From: JABDJL01 sp047614505
GTDB lineage: Bacteria > Pseudomonadota > Gammaproteobacteria > Xanthomonadales > SZUA-36
Assembly: GCA_047614505.1 (NCBI GenBank)
Contig: JBLHGQ010000022.1
Location: forward strand, 1-29,857
Length of the DNA: 29,857 nucleotides
Direction: 5' to 3'
The translations under genes and the position numbers were made by a program. Positions 8,094 through 15,666 of the stretch are shown in pieces (the first letter of the stretch is position 1; each line of letters opens with the position of its first letter). The notes under the pieces are model-generated. The model was not told the origin of the DNA, did not search any database, and saw only the letters and a list, made by a program, of their open reading frames with translations.

Positions 8094-9281
8094 TCAATGC
8101 CCCATAGGATCATTCCATTCACTTAATAACACCAGGCAATTGGGATTAAACCCATTGTCTTTGAATGTGCCCAGAACATCGATCACTTCCTTGCTTGCCA
8201 GATCGACCACTGAAATAGAACCATCACTCATGCCAGGAAGATTGATGAAAGAATTCTGCACATAGGCATATTTACCATCTTTGGTGTATGCCACATGGTG
8301 AGCACCACCGGCCGTATCGATGGCTTTGGTATGCGTGGCAGACTTGCGATCATCACTCATCTCAAAGAAGTGCATTTTCCCGGGATTTGCAGTCGTTACA
8401 TGCATCTGTGAACCATCAGCATTGAAATAGATTTCAAGGGGAATACCGGCTTCGAGCGGACCGAAGTCAAAACCCGGTTGAGAATCAAAACCCTGCGTTT
8501 CAGCATTCCAACTCACCACCCAAAGCGTACCGTCATACATATTGGTTACCCAGGCGATCGGGGGCTCGGTTCCAGGCACCCAAAGTATCTCAACAGGTGC
8601 AATATTATTAGGCTCAGGCTTGTCAGTTGTACTTACCTCACCAAGCCCTTTTCCGGTACTAAGTTCAATCACACCAAGAGAGTTGCCGGCGTCGGCCAGA
8701 TCAGAACCACGAACGGTGCTGGAGACCAGCATACGGTCGATACCTTCATGCACCATGATTCCGTGCGGGTAATTCACTGGTGAGGCAATGACATGGGAAA
8801 ACGTATCATTTACCGCATCCCCGACCATGATGTTATTGGAACCCATACAGGTCTCATACCACTTCGTGTTATCTGCAGAAAAAACAACATCCTCACCCAT
8901 TACGCAATCTGGCACGTCAATCACTTTGACTCGATAAGGGTTCTGAGTGGTATCAATCACGCGAACTTCTGGTTTCATCAATGAGGTCATATACAATTTG
9001 GTGTGGTCTTTGTTCCAGAATACATGGTGGGCCACCAAATCTGCAGGTAATGGAATATCCATCAGGATATTGCCGTAATTATCAGACTCAGGATCTACAT
9101 CAAATACTGCCACTCCCTCACGACGGGCATTGGTACCAAAAGGCATCTTTAAGTCTTTAAGTGAGTCATCCGGCTTGGACTCATAATTGGCCAGGGCAAG
9201 GATTTCAGCCTGTGCCGACCATGACAAAATCACTGAAATTAGCGATATTGCCAGCATGTTTTTTACCATATTATTCTTCAT
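8094..9281 (-). CDS. Exported beta-propeller (YVTN/SBP56-like) protein
   Basis: A 395-residue protein with a signal peptide (residues 1-25, cut near AQA-E) and repeated blade-like segments, such as AVFDVDPES, EVRVIDTTQ, IELSTG and GSISVVDLASKEV. A set of histidines falls in conserved-looking blade positions: His85-His86 (AHHVFW), His173 (PHGIM), His294 (MHVTT), His304 and His328-His329 (GAHHVAY). That spacing recalls metal-binding propellers such as selenium-binding protein/methanethiol oxidase, but I cannot place it in one family. GAGGG precedes the ATG at 9281. It is divergent from a cupredoxin-like gene, which supports a periplasmic metal or redox role (inference). Confidence 0.75.
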   Translation of the reverse strand: MKNNMVKNMLAISLISVILSWSAQAEILALANYESKPDDSLKDLKMPFGTNARREGVAVFDVDPESDNYGNILMDIPLPADLVAHHVFWNKDHTKLYMTSLMKPEVRVIDTTQNPYRVKVIDVPDCVMGEDVVFSADNTKWYETCMGSNNIMVGDAVNDTFSHVIASPVNYPHGIMVHEGIDRMLVSSTVRGSDLADAGNSLGVIELSTGKGLGEVSTTDKPEPNNIAPVEILWVPGTEPPIAWVTNMYDGTLWVVSWNAETQGFDSQPGFDFGPLEAGIPLEIYFNADGSQMHVTTANPGKMHFFEMSDDRKSATHTKAIDTAGGAHHVAYTKDGKYAYVQNSFINLPGMSDGSISVVDLASKEVIDVLGTFKDNGFNPNCLVLLSEWNDPMGH

Positions 9282-9315
9282 TAGAGTTCCCTCATTGACA
9301 TGGATATTGTTTGGT

Positions 9316-9354
9316 ATTTCACATTTACAACAATAGACTATACTCAAGTGAAAT
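9316..9354. promoter_or_regulatory. Inverted repeat in divergent intergenic region
   Basis: ATTTCAC (9316-9322) and GTGAAAT (9348-9354) are perfect inverted copies 25 bases apart in the 91-base region between the propeller and cupredoxin-like genes. The arrangement could be an operator with two half-sites on distinct helical turns. A 7-base match in such AT-rich DNA can also arise by chance. Confidence 0.3.
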
Positions 9355-9372
9355 GCTGAGCTTTGCACCAAT

Positions 9373-9759
9373 ATGCAATTAAAACATAACTCTCTAATAA
9401 TCTTAATCCTGATGGTGTCAGCGATATTGGCACCGCAATTTTCCTATGGCGCTGGAAATGATGATTCCAATATACACCGTATTGAACTCTCCATTAAGCA
9501 GCGCGAAGTACAGATCGAATCGAATGCACTGAGAGTGACTCAGGGTGAGACCATCGAGTTGGTCTGGACCAGCGACGAGGCTGGTAGCCTTCACCTTCAC
9601 GGCTATGACATCGAGTTTGAAGTTGGCCCGGATGGCCCAAAGACCATCTCATTTATTGCAAATGCAACTGGACGTTTCCCCGTCACCAGCCATGGATTTG
9701 GATCGGAGAGTTCGCACGGTCACCAGGCTATTTTGTACTTTGAGGTCTACCCGGATTAA
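9373..9759 (+). CDS. Secreted cupredoxin-like protein
   Basis: A 128-residue protein with a signal peptide (1-26, SYGA). After it comes a single small beta-sandwich that reads like a cupredoxin: VTQGETIELVWTSDEAG, then LHLHGYDIEFEV (His74, His76), then ATGRFPVTSHG (His107), then SSHGHQAILYFEVYP (His115, His117). It lacks the Cys and Met of blue copper sites, so any metal would be bound by histidines only. It lies 7 bases upstream of a polytopic membrane protein gene and is surely cotranscribed with it. From memory, similar pairs accompany proteins annotated as fenitrothion hydrolase FedA/FedB; that is recall and not tested here. Confidence 0.75.
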   Translation: MQLKHNSLIILILMVSAILAPQFSYGAGNDDSNIHRIELSIKQREVQIESNALRVTQGETIELVWTSDEAGSLHLHGYDIEFEVGPDGPKTISFIANATGRFPVTSHGFGSESSHGHQAILYFEVYPD

Positions 9760-9766
9760 TCCAGAT

Positions 9767-11272
9767 ATGTCACAGGGAAGCAGCACCCGTAGAGCCGCTC
9801 CCGCGGTAGCCCTCATTCTGTTTTCTGGTTTGCCTTCAATTGCCGGCGCACACGGATTTGCGCAACGGTATGACCTGCCTGTTCCCTTAAACCTGTATCT
9901 GGCTGGTGCCGCGGCGGCAGTCATCCTTTCATTTGTGGTCATTGCGTTTTTTCTGCGAGGTGAACGCACAATGGCGCAATTCCCGGCACTCAACCTACTG
10001 TCGACCTGGCCAGGAAAGGTATTGTCCAACCCTGTCTTTCTGGAACTACTGAAGATTGCCTCGGTCGCCTTTCTTGTTCTGGTCATCCTTGCAGGTTATT
10101 TCGGCGATCAGAATCCATTCAAAAATATTGCGCCTACTGCCATCTGGGTTATCTGGTGGGTGGGTTTTGCTTACATCTCTGGGTTGCTCGGAAATCTCTG
10201 GTTAGTGGTGAATCCCTGGAGTGCTTCATTTAGGTGGATTGAAAACCTGTGGGACTTCTTTTCTCATGATGGAAAATTCGGGCTGAATATTGCCTGGCCA
10301 CAATGGTTGGGTGTGTGGCCGGCAGTTTGCTTGTTTGCCTGGTTTGTCTGGGCAGAATTGATCTGGCCTGAAAGTGATACACCAAAAAGCCTGGCTGAAG
10401 CAGCACTCACCTATAGCCTGATTACCTGGTCCGGCATGTTTGTTTTTGGGAGGAAAGCCTGGCTCAGGGGTGGTGAGGCGTTCACCGTGGTTTTTGGTTT
10501 TCTTGCCCGCTTTTCAATCACCGGTGTAGATCCGGATGTGAAGGATCGGAACCTGATGATAAGACCACCGGCAGTCGGCTTATTGAGCGAGAACGCAATT
10601 TCAATCTCAAGCATGGTTTTCGTTCTGATCATGCTATCCAGCGTGACTTTTGATGGGTTATTGGCGACCTCGCTTTGGTCTGATGTTGCCAGGTGGATGA
10701 TTTACTCTGAAACCATGAGGCCATTACTCATCGGCTTGCAGGACATTACCGGCAATGCAGTTGCTGCAGCCGGAACCATTGCGCTTGCAGTGTTTTTGGT
10801 GCTATTTCAGCTCTTGTATCTGGCATTTAGTGCACTGATGTTTGCCACCACCCCGGCATCTGCGAGGCAAGGTACTACCGTCGTTCAAATCGCCCGGCTA
10901 TTTGTGTTGAGCCTGGTGCCTATTGCGCTGGCCTATCATCTTGCGCATTACCTTTCATACCTCGCCATTGTCGGCCAATACATGATTCCATTGTCATCAG
11001 ATCCTTTTGGTTTCGGCTGGGACCTGTTTGGCACCAGCCTTTATTTCGTCGACATAAGTGTGGTGAATGCAAAGCTCATCTGGTACACATCAGTGGTGGC
11101 AATTGTGATTGGCCATATTGTTGCGGTTTGGTTGGCACACGTGACGGCATTGCGAACATTCAAGGATAACCGTGCAGCCCTGATGAGCCAGGTTCCGATG
11201 CTGGTGTTGATGGTGGGCTATACCATGCTCAGTTTGTGGATTCTGGCCCAACCGGTGGTCGAAACCGGTTGA
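9767..11272 (+). CDS. Polytopic membrane protein (FedB-like, unknown function)
   Basis: A 501-residue protein with about ten transmembrane segments after a short signal-like N-terminus that ends AGAHGFAQRYDLPVP. The motif HGxxxRxDLPVP followed by a first long membrane segment is what I recall from proteins labelled fenitrothion hydrolase or FedB; such labels are largely automatic. Other notable spots are WWVGFAYISGLLGNLW, VVNPW, and two His-rich loops (LAYHLAHYLSYL and IGHIVAVWLAHV) in late membrane segments that could bind a metal or haem. The start at 9767 lies 7 bases after the cupredoxin-like stop. Its true function is unknown; the context suggests work with the secreted partner. Confidence 0.72.
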   Translation: MSQGSSTRRAAPAVALILFSGLPSIAGAHGFAQRYDLPVPLNLYLAGAAAAVILSFVVIAFFLRGERTMAQFPALNLLSTWPGKVLSNPVFLELLKIASVAFLVLVILAGYFGDQNPFKNIAPTAIWVIWWVGFAYISGLLGNLWLVVNPWSASFRWIENLWDFFSHDGKFGLNIAWPQWLGVWPAVCLFAWFVWAELIWPESDTPKSLAEAALTYSLITWSGMFVFGRKAWLRGGEAFTVVFGFLARFSITGVDPDVKDRNLMIRPPAVGLLSENAISISSMVFVLIMLSSVTFDGLLATSLWSDVARWMIYSETMRPLLIGLQDITGNAVAAAGTIALAVFLVLFQLLYLAFSALMFATTPASARQGTTVVQIARLFVLSLVPIALAYHLAHYLSYLAIVGQYMIPLSSDPFGFGWDLFGTSLYFVDISVVNAKLIWYTSVVAIVIGHIVAVWLAHVTALRTFKDNRAALMSQVPMLVLMVGYTMLSLWILAQPVVETG

Positions 11273-11310
11273 TGTCAAAACTCAGCATTTAAACAGGAAG
11301 TGGAAATGCC

Positions 11311-12054
11311 ATGATCATGCGACGACTCGGCGAAGCAATTGCAGCGCAAAATTGGTTTGTGGTCATCATTGAAATAATGGTGGTGGTGGTTGGTATCTTC
11401 ATTGGCTTGCAGGTGGATGACTGGAATGAGTCCCGCAAAGACAGAATAGATGAGCAGGTTTATCTGCAAAGGTTGCATGAAGACGTTTTACTCGCCGAAC
11501 AGTTGAGTAGCAGAGTGCGGGAGCGGAGGTTGCAGCGTCACCTGGATTTGATGAATCTTTTGGACGTCGTATTCAAGCGCGATCAACGGGAAACCTTAAC
11601 CGAGGAAGAGTGCGCAGCCATCGCCTGGAGTAATGCATTTAACATCAACGTTCCCAGTATAGCCTCTCTCAAAGAACTGACCGACACCGGCCGCCTCGAA
11701 ATCATTCGGGACACCAATATCCGAAAGGCCCTGGTTGAACTGCAGCAAACCAGAGAACTGCTGACATATGTCATCACCGAGAAAACAAATAGCAAATCAT
11801 TCGTTCACCTGCCCTCACTCTTTCCGGAACTTATTCAAATTGAAGCGTATTTTGATCCTGCAATGGGAGAAGTCAGAGCTTTGTCGAAGTGCAACTTTCC
11901 AGGAATGCGTGCAAGTCGGTCTTTTCTGAACCAGTTTTCAACCAATGTAGATGGCTATGATGCATACATCAGGGATGGCCTGGCACCTTGGATTTCTCAG
12001 TTTTCCCTCGTTCATCAACAGCTTGATGAGGCTCTTTCTGTCATTCACGAATAG
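11311..12054 (+). CDS. DUF6090-like membrane-anchored protein
   Basis: A 247-residue protein with one N-terminal membrane segment (about residues 15-34) of the form FVVIIEIMVVVVGIFIGLQVDDWNE. That is the signature start of DUF6090-type proteins, where the helix is followed by a conserved N/D-x-W-N-E. The rest is helical with likely coiled-coil stretches (DEQVYLQRLHEDVLLAEQL) and should lie in the periplasm. AGGAAG precedes the start. It follows the membrane protein by 38 bases and precedes the ATP-grasp gene by 94 bases. No biochemical function is established for the family. Confidence 0.75.
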   Translation: MIMRRLGEAIAAQNWFVVIIEIMVVVVGIFIGLQVDDWNESRKDRIDEQVYLQRLHEDVLLAEQLSSRVRERRLQRHLDLMNLLDVVFKRDQRETLTEEECAAIAWSNAFNINVPSIASLKELTDTGRLEIIRDTNIRKALVELQQTRELLTYVITEKTNSKSFVHLPSLFPELIQIEAYFDPAMGEVRALSKCNFPGMRASRSFLNQFSTNVDGYDAYIRDGLAPWISQFSLVHQQLDEALSVIHE

Positions 12055-12148
12055 AAATTACGCCATCATTTTTTTGAAATTACCTGATGTTCTTGTAATA
12101 CTGGTATCCTCAGCACCCTTTCGAAAACATCACTCAAAGAAACTAAAT

Positions 12149-13138
12149 ATGGCAGTTGTAATTACCTACGGCATCAATGAAAGCGGTTTCGCAAGAGTGC
12201 TCCCCGACGAAAATGGTCAAGCCAGAATCCACATGGAAGGAATCTGCAGCGTTGAAGGCCGCATTGATCTCCGGTCGCATGACACGCTTCATTTTCTGGC
12301 ATTCGGACCCGGAATAAAGCAACCATCTCTTGACCTTCCGGTAAAACCTTCGCTTATCATTAACCAGATCAGTGATGTTGATAGCCATAAAACTGCGGCT
12401 GAACGTTGCCTGACCTTGTGTGAGGCCATACCCGATGTACCGGTCATTAACCACCCCCTTGCCGTTCTCAACAATGGAAGGGAAAAAGTTTCGATGCTTT
12501 TGAAAGATATTCCGGGTGTCATCATGCCCAAGACTGTGCGATGTGCGCCCAAATCGCCTCAGCAAGTTTGGGATATTATCGAAGCCGAGAACATGAAACT
12601 ACCCGTCATTCAGAGAGACACCGGGCAGCACAACGGTGTCACCATGATTCGGATTGATGGGCCGGCTGATCTGGAGAAACTACATGTCTACTGCTTTGAT
12701 GGCCGGGAATTCTATCTGACAGAGTTTTTCGATTATGCGGATAAAGACGGCATTTATCACACGCAAAGAATCGTATTTGTAGGTGGCGAACCACTCCTTC
12801 GCCAAATATTTTATGATGATCAATGGAAAGTAAATTCAAGAAGCAAAGAGTTCATGCTTTCGCGCCCTGATTTGGGTGACCCCCTGGAGCGTGCCAACAG
12901 GATCAAATCGGAACGTCTGCCCAAGGCCGAAGCTGCTTTGAAGGAAGTTGCAGCCCGCATCGGGCTGGATTTTTTCGGGATGGATTGCCACATCAATGAG
13001 GATGGCGAAATATTGGTGTTCGAAGCCAACGCAACGATGATGATCTTGTGGAACGAGGCAAGTGCTATTTTCAATTCCCTAATGGTTCCAATTGAACAAA
13101 AGCTCAATGCGCTGATCAGGAAACGGTTGGGGGAGTGA
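12149..13138 (+). CDS. ATP-grasp domain protein
   Basis: A 329-residue protein with the layout of ATP-grasp ligases. An N-terminal segment ends in PVINHPLAVLNNGREK (98-113), as in RimK-like and TPR-linked ATP-grasp proteins. A lid loop LPVIQRDTGQHNGV (151-164) resembles the RPxGSHGG type. FYLTEFFDY (188-196) is the acidic strand, and GLDFFGMDC (272-280) with ILVFEANATM (288-297) supplies Asp279, Glu292 and Asn294 for Mg-ATP. It should join a carboxylate to an amine through an acyl phosphate; the substrates are unknown. The ATG at 12149 was chosen because homology-like sequence begins there; the earlier in-frame sequence overlaps the upstream gene. Confidence 0.75.
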   Translation: MAVVITYGINESGFARVLPDENGQARIHMEGICSVEGRIDLRSHDTLHFLAFGPGIKQPSLDLPVKPSLIINQISDVDSHKTAAERCLTLCEAIPDVPVINHPLAVLNNGREKVSMLLKDIPGVIMPKTVRCAPKSPQQVWDIIEAENMKLPVIQRDTGQHNGVTMIRIDGPADLEKLHVYCFDGREFYLTEFFDYADKDGIYHTQRIVFVGGEPLLRQIFYDDQWKVNSRSKEFMLSRPDLGDPLERANRIKSERLPKAEAALKEVAARIGLDFFGMDCHINEDGEILVFEANATMMILWNEASAIFNSLMVPIEQKLNALIRKRLGE

Positions 13139-13178
13139 GATAAGGGGATTTGACTAATAGTCCCACACGAATCCAGTG

Positions 13179-14288
13179 TTAGTCCGGTTTGCATCCTCCA
13201 ACCGCAACGAAACCGCCAGAAGTCGGTATTGCAAACAGCTGTTCAAACCCGGCCTTTTGAAGAAATTCCTGAAGTTCTGAAACAGTTCGCTGTTGGCCAC
13301 CAAATTCACGCATGGTTACGTTCCAAAGGGCAGTCTTAAGCGGACCATCTTTATTCCCGTTCCAGACCAATTCATGAAAAACCACTTTACCACCAGTTTG
13401 CAACTTACCTTTGCTCATTTTCGCGAGGTGTAAACACTTGTCATGGTCAAATCCGTGGGCAAGGTTGCCAAAGAAAATTACATCGCATACCGGAACCGGC
13501 CAGATTTCAGAAAAAACATCCATACCGATCAATTCAACCTGATTCTGAACCTTATAATCTTCAAGATATTGCTGAGCCTCAGGTAACGCTTGAGGCAAGT
13601 CTGTAAGGATAATCCGCAAGTCGGGATATAATTGGGCCAGTGGAATGGCGAAAGTCCCACTGCCTCCTGCCATGTCAACAACACATAAGGCATCCTTAAA
13701 AAGATCAAGCCGGCTGGCCGCTACAGATACTGGCAAATTGCGGCTATGCTGATTGATAAAAATTTTGTGGCCGCCCCAATCCCAGCCACGCAGTCGCTTC
13801 AAGGCCTGACTAATCTTCCTGACCAATAAATTGCGAGGTTCGCGTTTCACCTTCGCTCCAGAAGCCAGCTTTACCGGTTTTCCGGTTCGTTTATCCTTTT
13901 TTACCAGAAATGCCGGCAAAGGTTTTTTACATGTGAGATAAAACGAATCACCCATATAAAACTGCTTGCCTGGAACCAGGTATTCGCTGGCCAACAGAGA
14001 AAGTGAAACCCTATCAGTCCTGCGTAGCACGAGCGCCATACTGGCGAGAACTCCGATCAACGCATCCGCGCCGTTTTCTGTAAGGTCTGTTCCATCAACA
14101 ATACCTGCAATACTCGAACTGCCCTTATCGGCAAGAAAACTCATAAGACCAATTTGTTCAGCCCATGCCGCATATTGAGGCGGTGCAACATCATCTGAGT
14201 ATGCTTTCGAACCGAAAATTGCCACCAGTTCAACATCGTCAACAACTGGTCGATTCAGTGACCCGTGATAAAAGTGAGCTTTATTCAT
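13179..14288 (-). CDS. Class I SAM-dependent methyltransferase (O-methyltransferase-2-like)
   Basis: A 369-residue protein. The first 190 residues are helical, as in the dimerisation domain of acetylserotonin-type O-methyltransferases. The SAM site follows: VVDMAGGSGTFAIPLAQ at 203-219 and the acidic end of beta-2 in IILTDLPQALPEA at 226-238. VIFFGNLAHGFDHDKC supplies the usual post-motif strand and its paired histidine region, although the catalytic His-Asp/Glu arrangement is not certain. A Lys/Arg-rich insert (about 130-166) is unusual. It is the last gene of the three-gene leftward unit starting with cytosine deaminase, 13 bases after the CmoA-like gene. The acceptor is unknown. Confidence 0.8.
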   Translation of the reverse strand: MNKAHFYHGSLNRPVVDDVELVAIFGSKAYSDDVAPPQYAAWAEQIGLMSFLADKGSSSIAGIVDGTDLTENGADALIGVLASMALVLRRTDRVSLSLLASEYLVPGKQFYMGDSFYLTCKKPLPAFLVKKDKRTGKPVKLASGAKVKREPRNLLVRKISQALKRLRGWDWGGHKIFINQHSRNLPVSVAASRLDLFKDALCVVDMAGGSGTFAIPLAQLYPDLRIILTDLPQALPEAQQYLEDYKVQNQVELIGMDVFSEIWPVPVCDVIFFGNLAHGFDHDKCLHLAKMSKGKLQTGGKVVFHELVWNGNKDGPLKTALWNVTMREFGGQQRTVSELQEFLQKAGFEQLFAIPTSGGFVAVGGCKPD

Positions 14289-14301
14289 TTTCTCGGGTTT
14301 G

Positions 14302-15039
14302 CTACTTGCAAGCGATCCAGCCGGCGAAATTCATCCAACGCCAAAAACAGTCAACCTGATTAAAACCTGCAGCTATCATTAGCTCTTCATTCCAGCGGGA
14401 TGTTACCGGCACCAGCACGCCTTCAAGGGCCAGACGCTTACGTTCAACCTCTTCCTTGCTGTAGCCCTGTCCTGTTTTGTGATCGTGATAAATATCAGTC
14501 ATCAAAGACGTCAGTTCGGCGGTCTTACCCAATATTTTCTCTACCAGGATCAAGACCCCTCCTGGCGCTGTGCGTGAATAAACATCGTTCAAAATACGTT
14601 GGCGGTGATCGATGGGAGTGAACTGCAATGTCAAAACACACAGAGTTACACTGGCTTGGACATCCGGATATGGCTCAAGTAAATCATGTTGCTCAATACT
14701 GACAATCCCCGACTCAATCTCAGACTCAAATCTTTCACGTGCTGCTTTAAGCATTGGCTCGGATATCTCCAGGCCCAAATACTGACAATCTGAACCAAAT
14801 TTCTTGACCATAGGTGCCAGAGCATCGCCACGTGAACAGCCAAGGTCGACAATATGGGTGCCGGGACGAACAAATTTGCACCCGATTTCAAACACCGACT
14901 GTCGCATGACATCATATTGTGGGATTGACCTGCGCAACATATCGGTAAATACATCTGTGACAGACTCATCAAACTCCCAGGGCCCATCAGGCACGTGACC
15001 CAGGGATGATCCTTCCTTTTTTTCGTCAGACTCACTCAT
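14302..15039 (-). CDS. CmoA-like class I SAM-binding protein
   Basis: A 245-residue Rossmann-fold protein close in length and layout to CmoA (carboxy-SAM synthase, 247 residues in E. coli). FDESVTDVFTDMLRRSIPQY (23-42) matches the conserved FDxxVAxVFpDMixRSIPgY head of that family. VDLGCSRGDA (64-73) is the SAM loop. LTLQFTPIDHRQRIL and the C-terminal AAGFNQVDCFWRWMNFAGWIA correspond to later CmoA blocks. No cmoB partner is adjacent and several positions differ, so a divergent paralog is likelier than true CmoA. It starts 7 bases after the cytosine deaminase stop. Whether it uses prephenate to make carboxy-SAM or acts as a methyltransferase cannot be decided here. Confidence 0.72.
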   Translation of the reverse strand: MSESDEKKEGSSLGHVPDGPWEFDESVTDVFTDMLRRSIPQYDVMRQSVFEIGCKFVRPGTHIVDLGCSRGDALAPMVKKFGSDCQYLGLEISEPMLKAARERFESEIESGIVSIEQHDLLEPYPDVQASVTLCVLTLQFTPIDHRQRILNDVYSRTAPGGVLILVEKILGKTAELTSLMTDIYHDHKTGQGYSKEEVERKRLALEGVLVPVTSRWNEELMIAAGFNQVDCFWRWMNFAGWIACK

Positions 15040-15046
15040 AGAACTA

Positions 15047-15484
15047 TCACTTTCCTATATCTTCATTCCACAACTGGGGATGTAGTGTAATGAAATTTCG
15101 CATCATTTCGATACACTCGCGGTTCTGGAGTACCTCCACATCGACACCACGTGATCTTAACAGGGCCTCCTCTCCCAAAAATGTTTTGTTCTCTCCAACA
15201 ATCACACTCGGAATTCCATACAGCAAGATGGCCCCGGAGCACATACTGCACGGAGAAAGTGTTGTGTAAATTACGCACTCGCGATAGACAACGGCGCTTT
15301 GCCTGCCGGCACTCTCTAAGGCGTCCATTTCACCATGCAATACGCAGCTTCCCTTTTGAATTCTGCGATTATGACCACGGCCAATAATTCTACCCTTGTG
15401 TACCAGAACAGAACCAATTGGAATACCTCCTTCCTCAAGTCCCTTGTGGGCCTCATCAATCGTGGCTTGCATAAATTGATCCAT
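15047..15484 (-). CDS. Cytosine deaminase, yeast FCY1-like zinc type
   Basis: A 145-residue member of the cytidine/deoxycytidylate deaminase fold. HGEMDALES (residues 50-58) provides the zinc-bound His50 and the proton-shuttling Glu52. SPCSMCSGAILLYGIP (78-93) provides zinc ligands Cys79 and Cys82. The GAI.LYGIP, VVGEN-like IVGENKTF and C-terminal W-x-EDIG blocks match yeast cytosine deaminase better than tRNA adenosine deaminase TadA. It should convert cytosine to uracil, feeding the divergent pyrimidine-reduction genes. The ATG at 15484 has GGAGG 5 bases upstream; a TTG at 15487 is too close to that site. Guanine or another base as substrate is a less likely alternative. Confidence 0.85.
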   Translation of the reverse strand: MDQFMQATIDEAHKGLEEGGIPIGSVLVHKGRIIGRGHNRRIQKGSCVLHGEMDALESAGRQSAVVYRECVIYTTLSPCSMCSGAILLYGIPSVIVGENKTFLGEEALLRSRGVDVEVLQNRECIEMMRNFITLHPQLWNEDIGK

Positions 15485-15529
15485 CAATGCCTCCAGTGCT
15501 TTTCTGTGTTATTTAACAAGGTCTTTCAC

Positions 15530-15550
15530 ACTATTTATAGATAGTATTCT
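15530..15550. promoter_or_regulatory. Operator candidate 1 (ATAGTATTCT)
   Basis: ATAGTATTCT at 15541-15550 is identical to the copy at 15626-15635, 85 bases away. Its left part also forms an inverted repeat, ACTAT (15530-15534) against ATAGT (15541-15545), with a 6-base centre. It overlaps the predicted -10 and spacer of the leftward promoter. Confidence 0.5.
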
Positions 15551-15562
15551 ATTTGCGGCTAA
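15534..15562 (-). promoter_or_regulatory. Predicted promoter of the cytosine deaminase unit
   Basis: On the minus strand, TTAGCC (complement of 15557-15562) and TATAAA (complement of 15534-15539) are separated by exactly 17 bases. The -10 is near consensus and the -35 is weak. One copy of the repeated ATAGTATTCT motif (15541-15550) fills the spacer, which is a position where a repressor would block RNA polymerase. Confidence 0.45.
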
Positions 15563-15563
15563 T

Positions 15564-15591
15564 TTGGCGTCAGAGTACTATTTCATATATA
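15564..15591 (+). promoter_or_regulatory. Predicted promoter of the dihydropyrimidinase operon
   Basis: TTGGCG (15564-15569) and TATATA (15586-15591) are separated by 16 bases. The inverted operator copy at 15572-15585 lies wholly in the spacer. The AT-rich run TATATATAT leaves the exact -10 uncertain. Transcription would start near 15598, leaving a leader of about 70 bases before the ATG. Confidence 0.45.
15572..15585. promoter_or_regulatory. Operator candidate 2 (inverted copy)
   Basis: AGAGTACTATTTCA is the reverse complement of the third site at 15622-15635 with one mismatch in 14. It lies between the predicted -35 and -10 of the rightward promoter. Confidence 0.5.
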
Positions 15592-15621
15592 TATGTGTCT
15601 TTATCCGAACCCGAACATCTT

Positions 15622-15635
15622 TGAAATAGTATTCT
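15622..15635. promoter_or_regulatory. Operator candidate 3 (TGAAATAGTATTCT)
   Basis: TGAAATAGTATTCT pairs as an inverted repeat with site 2, and its ATAGTATTCT core is a direct repeat of site 1. It lies in the leader of the rightward operon, 31 bases before the dihydropyrimidinase start. The three sites fall within about 95 bases, which would suit cooperative or looping repression. Confidence 0.5.
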
Positions 15636-15666
15636 GAACGTTAACACTGACTGGAAGGACCGGTAA

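Noticed and set aside
13139..13178. GACTA-A-TAGTC palindrome between convergent genes as a terminator
   Set aside because: The arms are separated by a single base, which cannot form a hairpin loop, and no T-run follows.
15047..15487. TadA (tRNA adenosine deaminase) assignment
   Set aside because: The LYGIP, VGEN and W-x-EDIG blocks and the locus context fit yeast-type cytosine deaminase; TadA-specific features were not seen.
15586..15595. TATATATAT run as a possible phase-variation or slippage repeat
   Set aside because: It is only about ten bases, too short to be clearly slippage-prone, and is better explained as part of a -10 region.
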